A stretch of DNA of 14,470 nucleotides from JBEKEX01 sp050013615 (GTDB lineage: Bacteria > Chloroflexota > Anaerolineae > Anaerolineales > Anaerolineaceae). Each line of letters begins with the position of its first letter. Positions within the stretch are counted from its first letter, which is position 1. A program made the position numbers and the translations under genes. The stretch is taken from contig JBEKEX010000044.1 of assembly GCA_050013615.1 (NCBI GenBank), positions 1 through 14,470 of the forward strand, in the 5' to 3' direction. The notes below the pieces were generated by a model. It saw nothing but the letters and a program-made list of their open reading frames with translations. It had not been told where the DNA came from and did no database searches. This document shows, in pieces, positions 1 to 8,688 of this stretch.

Positions 1-1061
1 CCGTCGATAACGATTACTGGGCGCATATCCTGTATACCTACCAAATGCTTAAACATGGGTATGCGAATATATTATCTCATCCAGCATTGCAGATCATTTT
101 AGGTGGTATGGTGTGGGCCACACGCAGTCATTTGCAACCAGAGATCGGTATGATCGTGCTCATGGTGGCCAGCAACGTGCTGCTGGCGGTGATCGTGTAT
201 TTCTGGCTGGGCGGATCATTGAAAGATTGGAAGCGGGTCTTCTGGGCTTTCACACTGCCTTTCCTGGCGCCGGTCATGGCCCTGGCGCCCCTCGACGGCA
301 AGTACTATTACGGCTACATCGGGCTGGCGAATTATCACAACCCGACCATCCAGCTATTGCGACCTATTGCGCTGCTGGTCTTCATTCTGGCGCTGCAAGT
401 CTTTCGCCGGCCACGCAACCCGGTCTGGATGATCGCTTCAGCGGCCATCCTGGTCGTCCTGTCGGCCTTGGTCAAGCCCAATTACTTGCTGTGCGTTCTT
501 CCTGCCATGGCCGTGCTGGGGCTGATCTTGTTACTGCGCAGGCAGCCTCTCGACATCCGCATGGGGTTGTTCGGTTTTGCGTTTCCTGCAGCAATCGTAT
601 TGGCGGTACAGTGGTACGTGACCTATGCCATGCCGGGCACCGATAACAGCCACATCATTTTTCTGCCTTTGGTGGTAGAGCAGTATTTCTCGAACTATCT
701 GCCTTGGAAATTCTTGCTTTCCATTCTCTTCCCCCTGGCAGTCCTACTATTAACCGCCCGGCAGGTTGCCCGTGACCACAGCTTGCAGTTGGCGTGGCTT
801 AGTTTTGTGATCGGTGCGCTGCAGCTTTACCTGCTGGCCGAAAGCGGCAACCGGTTGTACGATGCGAATTTCCGCTGGAGCGCGCAGATCACGCTGTTTA
901 TCCTGATCGTGGCGTGTGTGCGATTCGTTGCGACCGGGTTGACTGCGGAAAACAAGATCAATCTGAAACAAAAGCTGGTTGTTTATAGCGCTTATGGATT
1001 ACAACTGGCTGCCGGAGTGGCTTATTACGTTTATTGTCTCATCTCGATCCATTATGGCTGA
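1..1061 (+). CDS. Polytopic membrane protein, 5'-truncated; possible GT-C-type glycosyltransferase
   Basis: The frame is open from position 3 at the window edge (it begins VDNDYWAHILYTYQML) to a TGA at 1059-1061, so the true start lies outside and about 352 residues are visible. Most of the protein is hydrophobic, with roughly nine or ten likely membrane helices, for example around IGMIVLMVASNVLLAVIVYF, IQLLRPIALLVFILALQVF, VWMIASAAILVVLSALVKPN, FLLSILFPLAVLLLTA and YGLQLAAGVAYYVYCLIS. Acidic and His residues before the first helix (DNDYWAH), loops rich in Tyr and Asn, and a VKPNYLL stretch recall polyprenol-sugar-dependent GT-C transferases such as the GT39/GT87 and DUF2029 types, but I see no decisive motif. 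The role is therefore inference; an uncharacterised integral membrane protein is the safe label. It is separated from the next gene by 165 bases containing a promoter, so it belongs to a different transcription unit. Confidence 0.7.
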   Translation, partial: VDNDYWAHILYTYQMLKHGYANILSHPALQIILGGMVWATRSHLQPEIGMIVLMVASNVLLAVIVYFWLGGSLKDWKRVFWAFTLPFLAPVMALAPLDGKYYYGYIGLANYHNPTIQLLRPIALLVFILALQVFRRPRNPVWMIASAAILVVLSALVKPNYLLCVLPAMAVLGLILLLRRQPLDIRMGLFGFAFPAAIVLAVQWYVTYAMPGTDNSHIIFLPLVVEQYFSNYLPWKFLLSILFPLAVLLLTARQVARDHSLQLAWLSFVIGALQLYLLAESGNRLYDANFRWSAQITLFILIVACVRFVATGLTAENKINLKQKLVVYSAYGLQLAAGVAYYVYCLISIHYG

Positions 1062-1141
1062 ACCGGGGTGAGGGGGATTTTGATAAATTATTGCTCGAAG
1101 ATTACATTTTTGAGAACTTTGTCCCAGCTTGGCGCCCTGAC

Positions 1142-1167
1142 TTGCATTCGGGAAACGTTGCTATAAT
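1142..1167 (+). promoter_or_regulatory. Extended -10 promoter of the signalling operon
   Basis: A perfect TATAAT lies at 1162-1167 and is preceded by TG at 1159-1160 with one base between, the extended -10 form, which can work without a good -35. Upstream there is TTGCAT at 1142-1147 (14-base spacing, short) or a weak CTGACT at 1137-1142 (19-base spacing). Transcription would start near 1174, giving a leader of about 50 bases before the kinase start at 1227. The rest of the 1062-1226 gap shows no clear terminator for the gene before it. Confidence 0.65.
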
Positions 1168-1226
1168 GTATAAATAAAGATAAAGTTAAGGATGGCGCTT
1201 CTTTTAGGATTATTCGAAGGGCAAAG

Positions 1227-4217
1227 ATGAAGACTCAATTACGTAAGTGGTTGGGTCGGCTAAAAGACGGTGTGGCCAGTTCCACGGGGGCTGCCTTATT
1301 GGTCACGTTAATTGTTTTCGTTGTCTTGATGGCAGGGTGGTATTTTATCGGTGATACAAATTCAAGGCTAATCACGTTACTGGTTGTATTGATCACGATA
1401 CCGGTGACATATTACTATGCCCGGCGCCGGTTTGTTTTATCCCATGCGTTAGAACAAACCAGAGCCAGCAAGCAGGAGGCCGAGAGTTCTTTACGCCTGC
1501 GTGAGGAACGATACTTCCACCTCTTCAATAGCATGCTAGATCCGGTCTTTGTCTATTTGGTTGAAGAGGATGGGACGCCCGGCCCATTCGTGGAAGTCAA
1601 TGATGCTGCCTGCCGGCTGCTGGGTTACACCCGCGACGAACTGATGACAAAGTCTCGTTTAGAGGTCACACCGTCGGAATTCCAGCCAACATTACTTGGC
1701 GCGATTCGGAAAATTTCGCCGCAAGGCGCCACCCAAATTGAAAGTGAGTTAATAGCCAAAGATGGCAAACGCTATACGGTCGAGTCAAAAGGCCAATCAT
1801 ATACTTCTGAGGGAAAAACTTATCTTATTGCCATTGCTCGCGACATCACCGAGCGCAAGAAAGTAGAAATCGAGCTAAAGAATTTGAATCGCGCTTTGCG
1901 TATGATCGGTGATTGCAACCAGGTGTTGGTACGCGCAAAAGATGAACGGGAATTGCTGATCGATATTTGTCGGATTGCTGCGGGCACAGGCGGGTATCGC
2001 ATGGCGTGGGTCGGTTATGCCGAACAGGATGAAACAAAAACTGTAAAGCCTGTGGCCAGCGCCGGTTTCGAAGAGGGCTATTTGGAGTCGGCCAATATTT
2101 CCTGGGCAAATGTTCCTCGCGGCCGGGGTCCGACTGGGACTGCTATCAGAACGAAAGAACCGGTAACATGTCGCGATTTTCAGACTGATCCCCAGTTATT
2201 GCCCTGGCGTGAGGAAGCTGCGCGGCGCGGCTACCGCTCGTCTGTTGCGCTGCCTTTGATATCAGGTGAGCAATGCCTGGGGGCCTTGACCATTTATTCT
2301 GCAGAAGCCAATCGATTTGGCGCAGATGAAGAAAAACTATTGATCGAGCTGGCCAATGATTTGGCTTACGGCATTACGGCATTGCGGATGCGAGTTGAAC
2401 ATGAAAAAGATTTGGCCGAGATCGAAAACTTGTCCAGATTCCCGGCTGAGAGCCCCTCTCCGGTACTGCGAATAGATGTACAGGGCCGATTGCTTTATCA
2501 TAACGAGGCTGGTCAATCGTTTCTGAAGACCCTGAAAGTGTCACGTGCCGGGATTGTTTCAGCAGCCTGGCTTAAGCGCATTACGGAGGTATTGGATTCG
2601 GGACATGCTAAAACCATTGAGGTGAAGCTTGGTGAGCGGATCATGGAAGTTCGCATGGCACCGATACAGGAGCGGGGTTACGTGAACCTGTACGGGCAGG
2701 ATATCACCGAGCGCAATCAGGCGGAGGAAAAATTGCATGAGCAGGCTGAACTCCTCGATCTGGCGCACGATGCCATCCTGGTACGAAGCTTAGAGAGCGA
2801 GATTGTGTTTTGGTATCGGGGCGCCGAGCAAACGTACGGCTGGACGAGTGCCGAAACAATGGGTAAAATTTCTCACGCCCTTTTACATACCATTTTCCCT
2901 GTATCTCGTGAAGCGGTGGACAAGGCCTTACTAAGGGAAGGCGCATGGGAAGGCGAGTTGACGCATACGCGACGCGACGGAGCTCAAATTATTGTCGCTA
3001 GTCGCCAGGCGTTACAACGTGACGAGAGCGGTCAGCCAGTCGGCATTCTTGAAATTAATCGTGATATCACCGAGCGTAAACTGGCAGAAAAGGCCCTAAT
3101 TGAGAGCGAAGACAAATTCAAATACGTTTTCGATTATTCGGTTATTGGAAAATCGATTACTTCGATCGACGGGAAAATGCATGTGAACAAAGCGTTTTGT
3201 GACATGCTGGGTTATTCTGTAGAAGAGCTTCAAAATAAAAATTGGCAGGAAATTTCTTATCCGGATGATATTGAAATGAACCAAAAGGCGCTTGATTTGG
3301 TCATGTCCGGCGAACAAAAATCAGCACGGCTTACAAAACGATACCTTAAAAAGGATGGCTCAATCATGTGGGGAGATCTTAGTACAGCCTTGCGCCGGGA
3401 TAACGAAGGTAAACCCCTATATTATTTTACGTCCTTGATCGATATTACCGAACGCAAGAATGCAGAAGACAGGATTCGCGAATTGAATGCAGGTCTTGAG
3501 CAGCGCGTCAAAGAGCGCACCGCTCAATTGGAAGCCATCAACCACGAGCTCGAGACTTTCACTTATTCCGTGTCCCACGATCTAAAAGCCCCCCTGCGCG
3601 GCATCGATGGGTACAGCCAATTGTTGCTGGAAGATTATCGGGATAAACTGGACGAGAACGGGCAGACGTTTTTAAAGAATATCCGCAGCGCGGCTGAGAA
3701 TATGAATCGGTTGATCCAGGACCTGCTGGCCTATTCGAGGATGGAGCGCCGCTCCTATGCTTCGGCCGAAATCGACATCCGCCAGTTGATCGAATCGTTG
3801 TTGTCAGAGCGGAGCGATGAAATTGCCTCAAAGAATATCCAAATAAGCGTTGATATACCTTTCGAGCAACTGCGGGCTGATATCGACGGGCTTTCGGCGG
3901 TGCTGCGTAATTTGTTGGATAACGCCATCAAGTTCACCGCCAAAGTGGAGCAGCCGAGGATTGAGGTGGGCGGTGAAGAGAAGGGGGACGTGAAAGTTTT
4001 GTGGGTGCGCGATAATGGAATCGGTTTTGAGATGCAGTATGCAGAGCGTATTTTTGAAATTTTCCAACGGCTGCAGCGGGTAGAAGACTACCCTGGGACG
4101 GGGGTGGGATTGGCGATCGTGCACAAGGCCATGCAACGGATGGGCGGCCGGGTGTTGGCAGAAAGTGAGCCGGGCAAAGGGGCAACTTTCTATCTGGAAT
4201 TTGGGAGGACGGCGTGA
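1227..4217 (+). CDS. Membrane-anchored multi-PAS/GAF sensor histidine kinase
   Basis: This 996-residue kinase would autophosphorylate on His and pass phosphate to a receiver, most simply that of the next gene. Two N-terminal helices (about 21-42 and 46-65) anchor it, with little outside the membrane, so sensing is probably cytosolic or membrane-linked. Then follow PAS (about 95-210, ending DITERKKVE), GAF (about 225-390), a divergent PAS (about 400-495, SPVLRI), PAS (about 505-620) and PAS (about 625-745). A coiled coil leads to HisKA with phospho-acceptor His784 in SVSHDLKAPLRG. The HATPase has its N box at 895-902 (NLLDNAIK, Asn899), the DNGIG box from Asp929, and a GTGVGL box at 957-962. 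The HisKA/ATPase style (FQRLQ, HKAMQRMGGR) is that of phytochrome-like kinases. GAAGGG at 1216-1221 sits five bases before the ATG. The end overlaps the next gene (GTGA). The ligand cannot be read from the sequence. Confidence 0.93.
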   Translation: MKTQLRKWLGRLKDGVASSTGAALLVTLIVFVVLMAGWYFIGDTNSRLITLLVVLITIPVTYYYARRRFVLSHALEQTRASKQEAESSLRLREERYFHLFNSMLDPVFVYLVEEDGTPGPFVEVNDAACRLLGYTRDELMTKSRLEVTPSEFQPTLLGAIRKISPQGATQIESELIAKDGKRYTVESKGQSYTSEGKTYLIAIARDITERKKVEIELKNLNRALRMIGDCNQVLVRAKDERELLIDICRIAAGTGGYRMAWVGYAEQDETKTVKPVASAGFEEGYLESANISWANVPRGRGPTGTAIRTKEPVTCRDFQTDPQLLPWREEAARRGYRSSVALPLISGEQCLGALTIYSAEANRFGADEEKLLIELANDLAYGITALRMRVEHEKDLAEIENLSRFPAESPSPVLRIDVQGRLLYHNEAGQSFLKTLKVSRAGIVSAAWLKRITEVLDSGHAKTIEVKLGERIMEVRMAPIQERGYVNLYGQDITERNQAEEKLHEQAELLDLAHDAILVRSLESEIVFWYRGAEQTYGWTSAETMGKISHALLHTIFPVSREAVDKALLREGAWEGELTHTRRDGAQIIVASRQALQRDESGQPVGILEINRDITERKLAEKALIESEDKFKYVFDYSVIGKSITSIDGKMHVNKAFCDMLGYSVEELQNKNWQEISYPDDIEMNQKALDLVMSGEQKSARLTKRYLKKDGSIMWGDLSTALRRDNEGKPLYYFTSLIDITERKNAEDRIRELNAGLEQRVKERTAQLEAINHELETFTYSVSHDLKAPLRGIDGYSQLLLEDYRDKLDENGQTFLKNIRSAAENMNRLIQDLLAYSRMERRSYASAEIDIRQLIESLLSERSDEIASKNIQISVDIPFEQLRADIDGLSAVLRNLLDNAIKFTAKVEQPRIEVGGEEKGDVKVLWVRDNGIGFEMQYAERIFEIFQRLQRVEDYPGTGVGLAIVHKAMQRMGGRVLAESEPGKGATFYLEFGRTA

Positions 4218-4639
4218 CCAAATACAATAGTTCGATCTTGCTGGTGGAAGATAACCCCATGGATGTGGACTTGACCTTGCGCGCCTTCGCACGTCGAAAA
4301 TTGATCAACCCCATCGATGTGGCGCGCGATGGCGAAGAGGCATTGGCGTATTTTAAACGCTGGGATGAAGGAGAGAAGTTACCGGTGGTCATTCTGTTGG
4401 ATCTTAAGCTGCCAAAGGTAAGCGGCTTGGAGCTCCTCGAGAAGATCAAAAAACATCCAAAATATAATTCCATTCCGGTCGTGATCCTGACCAGTTCAAC
4501 AGAAGATACCGATATCAAACGGGCATACCAACTTGGCGTCAATTCATATATCGTTAAACCAGTAGATTTCGATAAATTCATGGAGATCGCCGAGCACATC
4601 GAGGTTTATTGGGCCATGCTGAACACGCCTTTGGTATAG
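4214..4639 (+). CDS. Single-domain response regulator (CheY/Rcp1-like)
   Basis: The 141-residue protein is one receiver domain with no output domain. It has the acidic pair Glu12-Asp13 (LLVEDNPMDVDLT), phospho-acceptor Asp63 in ILLDLKLP, the switch Thr93 in VVILTSS, and Lys115 in VKP. The spacing and the EDNPxDxxL start match the Rcp1-type regulators that partner phytochrome-like kinases. The start is GTG at 4214, which overlaps the kinase stop as GTGA. A strong Shine-Dalgarno, GGGAGG at 4203-4208, five bases upstream, confirms it. This overlap implies translational coupling and a stoichiometric partnership with the kinase. As there is no output domain it probably acts through protein contact or as a phosphate shuttle, possibly to the receiver domains of the following HD-GYP protein; that last step is inference. 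Confidence 0.93.
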   Translation: MTKYNSSILLVEDNPMDVDLTLRAFARRKLINPIDVARDGEEALAYFKRWDEGEKLPVVILLDLKLPKVSGLELLEKIKKHPKYNSIPVVILTSSTEDTDIKRAYQLGVNSYIVKPVDFDKFMEIAEHIEVYWAMLNTPLV

Positions 4640-4645
4640 GCGACT

Positions 4646-7600
4646 ATGCACCTTTTATATATCGAAGACAATGCTCAAGATGTTGACCTGACCCGCCGGG
4701 CGCTTGCCAAGGCAGAGGGTGAATTTGTATTGGATGCTGTTCCCACATTGAAAGAGGCACTGCGGCGTGTTGCGAAAGAAGCTTTCGACCTGCTGTTATG
4801 CGATATGGGGCTGCCAGACGGCTCTGCATTGGATTTGATCAAGGCCCTCAGTGGTCGTGAAGATCAACCGGCTATGGTTATCATCACGGGGTCGGGCGAC
4901 GAGGAAACAGCGGTCGCGATGCTCAAGGCGGGCGCGGATGATTACCTGGTCAAACGCCGGGACTACCTCGATATTTTGCCGATGGTATTGACGGCGGCTT
5001 ATAACCGGCACCAGGAAGAATCTCATCGTCATGCGGAACCTTTATATGTCCTGTATGGTGAGCATAGCCCGGCGGATATCGACTTGACGACTCGCCAAAT
5101 GACACGCGTTGCGCCCTATATTCATTTGGATATTGCCAAAACATCAGAAGAATTCTTTGCCAAATTATTTCCATATGAGAAACCATCACCCTATCAGGTG
5201 GTGATGATCGATTATCGCATGCCCGGAAAAAATGGCCTGGAGATCCTAAAAGAATTGAAGCAGGTGCGCGGTTCTGACACCCCGGCAGTGATCATCACCG
5301 GCCATGGTGATGAGGAAATGGCTGCACAAGTTCTCAAACTCGGCGCCGCGGACTACATTGTCAAGCACACCGGCTACCTTTTCAGCCTGCCTTCCATTTT
5401 AGAGAATGCCCACAGCCGTGCGCAACTGGAACGCGAGCGAAAGGCGCTACGGGAAAGCGAGTTGCGCTATCGCAGCCTTTTTGACCATGCCAACGACGCA
5501 ATCATGATTCTGGAAGAGGGGCGTTTTGTTGATTGCAATTTGAAGGCAGAGCAAATTTTCGGGATGCCGCGCAGTGCAATCATTGGCGCCACGCCGGCCG
5601 GACTTTCACCCGAATTGCAGCCAGACGGGGAGAAATCTGAAAAAAGTGCCCTGCTGCGCATTAATACGGCCCTGGAAAAGAGGGAGCATATATTTGAATG
5701 GCGGCATCAAAGGGGTGATGGCACATTGTTTGATGCTGAAGTCAGCCTGAGTCGGGTTGATCTATCGGGGCGTGTTTTAATTCAAGCGATCGTGCGAGAT
5801 ATCACCGAGCGGAAGCAGGCCGAGGAAGCACTTCAAACAAGCGAAAGGCGCTATCGTGGCCTGTTCGAAGATTCCCCTATCTCGCTTTGGGAAGAGGATT
5901 TTTCGGCAGTTAAGCAATCTATTGAACACCTGCGCCGCCGGGGTGTTAAGGATTTCAGGGCGTACTTTGAATCTCATTTGGAGGTTGCGAGGAAGTATAT
6001 CGCAATGATCAAAGTAGTAGATGTAAACCAGGCCACCCTGAAGTTATTTGCTGCAAAGAATAAAGATGAGATCGTCAAAAATATAGATACTATCATCGGA
6101 ACATCCGGCGGAAATATGATGGGTGAATTGGTCAATATTGCTGAAGGCAAGACTGATTTTGAGTGGCAGGGGAACAACTATACGCTGAACGGAGAACGGC
6201 GGGTGGTCAGCCTGCGCTGGTCAGTTGCCCCCGGCTATGAAGACAGCCTATCCAAAGTCATTCTCTCCATTATAGATGTTACCGAGCGTAAGCAGGCGGA
6301 AGAAAAGTTGCGCGAGAACGAACAAAAATTACGCCGGGTGATCGATGAATCCACGGATGGCATCCTCCTTACCGACGAAGAGGGGATGATTATCGAATGG
6401 AACACGGGGCAGGAGTATATCTCGGGTCTAAAGCGTGAAAAAGTTCTTGGGCGTCCCCTTTGGGAGGTACGATCTGAGGTTGCTTTCCCCGATTCAAAAT
6501 TCCATGCGACTTTACAAGACATGCGTTCCGCCACGAAACAGATCAATAAGTCAGGCCAGGCACCTGGAATTGGGAGAGTGACTGATGAGGAATTGCTCCG
6601 TGTGACGGATGGAGCACACATCTACATCCAAAGTGTGGTATTTCCCATCAAGACCGAAAAAGGGTTCATGATCTGCGCCATCACACGGGATGTCACCGAA
6701 CAGAAAGGGATCATCGAGCGGCTGGAACTGCAAAGCACTGCGCTGGGAGCGGCGGCCAATGGCATTTTCATCCTCGATGCAAAAGGTGTGATTGTTTGGG
6801 TCAACCCGGCTTTTTCAAAATTGACCAGCTATTCCTTTAATGACACAGTGGGTAACAACGGCGCAATATTTCGAGCTGATCTTCGGAATCCCGATCTTTA
6901 CGATGCTCTATCGAAAGCGATTCAATCTGGAAAGATCTGGGGCGGTGAGTTGGTTGGCCAGCGCAAGGATGGCAGTGCTTTCACGGTAGAGTTGACCGTC
7001 ACACCGGTCCTGGGTGAAAAAAATCTAATCACTGGTTATATCGGTATTATGAATGATATTACCGAGTCGCTGGAACGAAAACGTGAATTGGAAGCAACGG
7101 CTCATGTCAGTGAGGCACTGCGGGTGGCCCAAACGCGCGAAGCAATGTATCCCATTATCATTGATCAGTTAATGACCCTAATGAAAGCGGATGCTGCAGC
7201 AATTGTCATGAAGAATATTGAAGATACAGACCAAGTGATCGTGATCGGACGGGGTGAATTACAAACTGTTTCGGGTGTTCATATGAAATTGGGTGAAGGA
7301 GTCATTGGTAATGTAATAGCCAGCGGTCAACCTTATGTTTCTTTGCTTGCTCAGGAACACGATTTGGCTTTTCGTGAATTATTCAAGAAAACCAGGACGG
7401 GTGCCTGGTATCCTTTGCTGACGCAGCAGGAGGTATTGGGGGCACTTTTCGTGGGCCGCTCGTCGCCATTCGAAGATACTGAGCTGCGTCTCATTGAATC
7501 GGTTGCAAACATGGCTGCCAATGCCTTCCAACGTACACGGTTATTCGAGCAAATGGAGGAACGTTTACAGCAGATGGAAGTGCAGCGTGATATCGACCAG

Positions 7601-8653
7601 GCCATCTTGACTTCGTTCGACCTGCGCATGACATTGAACATTCTGTTACGCCACTTGATTACTCAATTAAAGGTAACAGTTGCCGATATATTGCTGTTGG
7701 ACGCCAATACGAATGAGCTGAAAGCTGTTGCCGGGCAAGGGTATAGTAATCCCCCGCGGGTCAAGTTGCGTGTCAAAGTTGGGGAAGGCGCTGCAGGAAA
7801 AGTGTTGCTGGAAAACAAACCGCTGTTTATTCCAGACGTTCATAAGGAAACAGATCTATTCAAGTTTAACCCAGCCGATTTTGAGGAATTAGTCTCTTAT
7901 TATGCCGTGCCGCTGGTGGCAAAGGGACAACCCAAGGGTGTGCTGGAGCTAATGACGCGGACGTCATTGAGGCCCACCTCGGAATGGAAGCAGTTCTTGG
8001 AAACATTGGCGCGCCAGGCAGCTATTGCAATCGAAAATGCCCAAATGTTCGAGACGTTGCAGCGTTCGAACACCGAACTGTTGATCGCTTACGATGCGAC
8101 CATCGAAGGCTGGGTACGTGCCCTGGATATGCGCGACAAGGAAACCGAAGGACATACATTGCGAGTGGCGGATATGATGGTAGACCTGGCACGTGAAATG
8201 CAGGTTAGTGAGTCTGACTTGGTGCATGTGCGTCGCGGTGCGCTGTTACATGATATTGGCAAAGTGGGCGTCCCGGATGGCATTTTGCTCAAACCGGGTC
8301 CATTGACCGATGAAGAATGGAAGATCATGCGATCTCATCCTCAATATGCTTACGACATGCTTTCGCCCATTGCTTACCTACGCCCTGCCATCGATATCCC
8401 TTACTGCCACCATGAAAAGTGGGATGGCAGCGGCTACCCGCGCGGGTTGAAGGGTGAAGAGATACCCCTCGTGGCACGTATTTTCGCCATAGTGGATGTT
8501 TGGGACGCACTGCTTTCGGAACGGCCTTACCGCAGCGCGTGGAGCCAAAAGGCTACACTGGACTACATCCGCGGCCAAAGTGGTAAGCACTTCGATCCCA
8601 AGGTGGTGGAAGCTTTCCTGCACTGGATCGAACACCGGCATGAGCAGGTGTGA
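4646..8653 (+). CDS. Dual-receiver, PAS/GAF, HD-GYP cyclic-di-GMP phosphodiesterase
   Basis: This soluble 1335-residue regulator should hydrolyse cyclic-di-GMP. In order it has REC1 (about 1-120; Glu7-Asp8, Asp53, Lys103), REC2 (about 132-255; Asp189, Lys240, with His140 replacing the second acidic residue), PAS (about 270-390), a long PAS variant (about 400-550, PISLWEEDFS), PAS (about 555-690), PAS (about 693-810), GAF (about 815-965), GAF (about 975-1135) and HD-GYP (about 1145-1335). The HD-GYP domain keeps His1170, HDIGK at 1202-1206, His1231, HHE at 1255-1257, GYP at 1263-1265 and Asp1284, so metal binding and catalysis look intact. There are no membrane helices and no GGDEF, EAL or kinase domain. 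The gene starts six bases after the response-regulator stop with only a weak Shine-Dalgarno, which fits coupled translation in one operon. The start agrees with the usual receiver N-terminus. The domain count is unusually high for the family. Confidence 0.93.
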   Translation: MHLLYIEDNAQDVDLTRRALAKAEGEFVLDAVPTLKEALRRVAKEAFDLLLCDMGLPDGSALDLIKALSGREDQPAMVIITGSGDEETAVAMLKAGADDYLVKRRDYLDILPMVLTAAYNRHQEESHRHAEPLYVLYGEHSPADIDLTTRQMTRVAPYIHLDIAKTSEEFFAKLFPYEKPSPYQVVMIDYRMPGKNGLEILKELKQVRGSDTPAVIITGHGDEEMAAQVLKLGAADYIVKHTGYLFSLPSILENAHSRAQLERERKALRESELRYRSLFDHANDAIMILEEGRFVDCNLKAEQIFGMPRSAIIGATPAGLSPELQPDGEKSEKSALLRINTALEKREHIFEWRHQRGDGTLFDAEVSLSRVDLSGRVLIQAIVRDITERKQAEEALQTSERRYRGLFEDSPISLWEEDFSAVKQSIEHLRRRGVKDFRAYFESHLEVARKYIAMIKVVDVNQATLKLFAAKNKDEIVKNIDTIIGTSGGNMMGELVNIAEGKTDFEWQGNNYTLNGERRVVSLRWSVAPGYEDSLSKVILSIIDVTERKQAEEKLRENEQKLRRVIDESTDGILLTDEEGMIIEWNTGQEYISGLKREKVLGRPLWEVRSEVAFPDSKFHATLQDMRSATKQINKSGQAPGIGRVTDEELLRVTDGAHIYIQSVVFPIKTEKGFMICAITRDVTEQKGIIERLELQSTALGAAANGIFILDAKGVIVWVNPAFSKLTSYSFNDTVGNNGAIFRADLRNPDLYDALSKAIQSGKIWGGELVGQRKDGSAFTVELTVTPVLGEKNLITGYIGIMNDITESLERKRELEATAHVSEALRVAQTREAMYPIIIDQLMTLMKADAAAIVMKNIEDTDQVIVIGRGELQTVSGVHMKLGEGVIGNVIASGQPYVSLLAQEHDLAFRELFKKTRTGAWYPLLTQQEVLGALFVGRSSPFEDTELRLIESVANMAANAFQRTRLFEQMEERLQQMEVQRDIDQAILTSFDLRMTLNILLRHLITQLKVTVADILLLDANTNELKAVAGQGYSNPPRVKLRVKVGEGAAGKVLLENKPLFIPDVHKETDLFKFNPADFEELVSYYAVPLVAKGQPKGVLELMTRTSLRPTSEWKQFLETLARQAAIAIENAQMFETLQRSNTELLIAYDATIEGWVRALDMRDKETEGHTLRVADMMVDLAREMQVSESDLVHVRRGALLHDIGKVGVPDGILLKPGPLTDEEWKIMRSHPQYAYDMLSPIAYLRPAIDIPYCHHEKWDGSGYPRGLKGEEIPLVARIFAIVDVWDALLSERPYRSAWSQKATLDYIRGQSGKHFDPKVVEAFLHWIEHRHEQV

Positions 8654-8657
8654 ACAA

Positions 8658-8685
8658 AAACGAGGCTCGGATCCGAGCCTCGTTT
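8658..8685. terminator. Bidirectional intrinsic terminator between converging genes
   Basis: A perfect 28-base palindrome: a 12-base-pair stem with left arm AAACGAGGCTCG, a GATC loop, then the exact complement. It is flanked on the plus strand by TTTGCTTT on the right and by a run of A on the left, which reads as T on the minus strand. It begins 4 bases after the HD-GYP stop (8651-8653) and lies 3 bases beyond the stop of the minus-strand glycosidase gene (8689-8691), so it can end both converging transcripts. Confidence 0.92.
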
Positions 8686-8688
8686 GCT

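Noticed and set aside
1900..2400. Phytochrome-type bilin-binding GAF in the kinase
   Set aside because: The kinase core resembles phytochrome kinases, but this GAF is of the general soluble-sensor type, with no PHY domain after it and no bilin-binding motif that I can recognise, so photoreception is not supported.
3934..4599. Open frame of 221 codons on the minus strand across the kinase-regulator boundary
   Set aside because: It is antisense to the HATPase and receiver domains, both certain, and its composition (rich in Ser, Arg and Pro) is that of a shadow frame.
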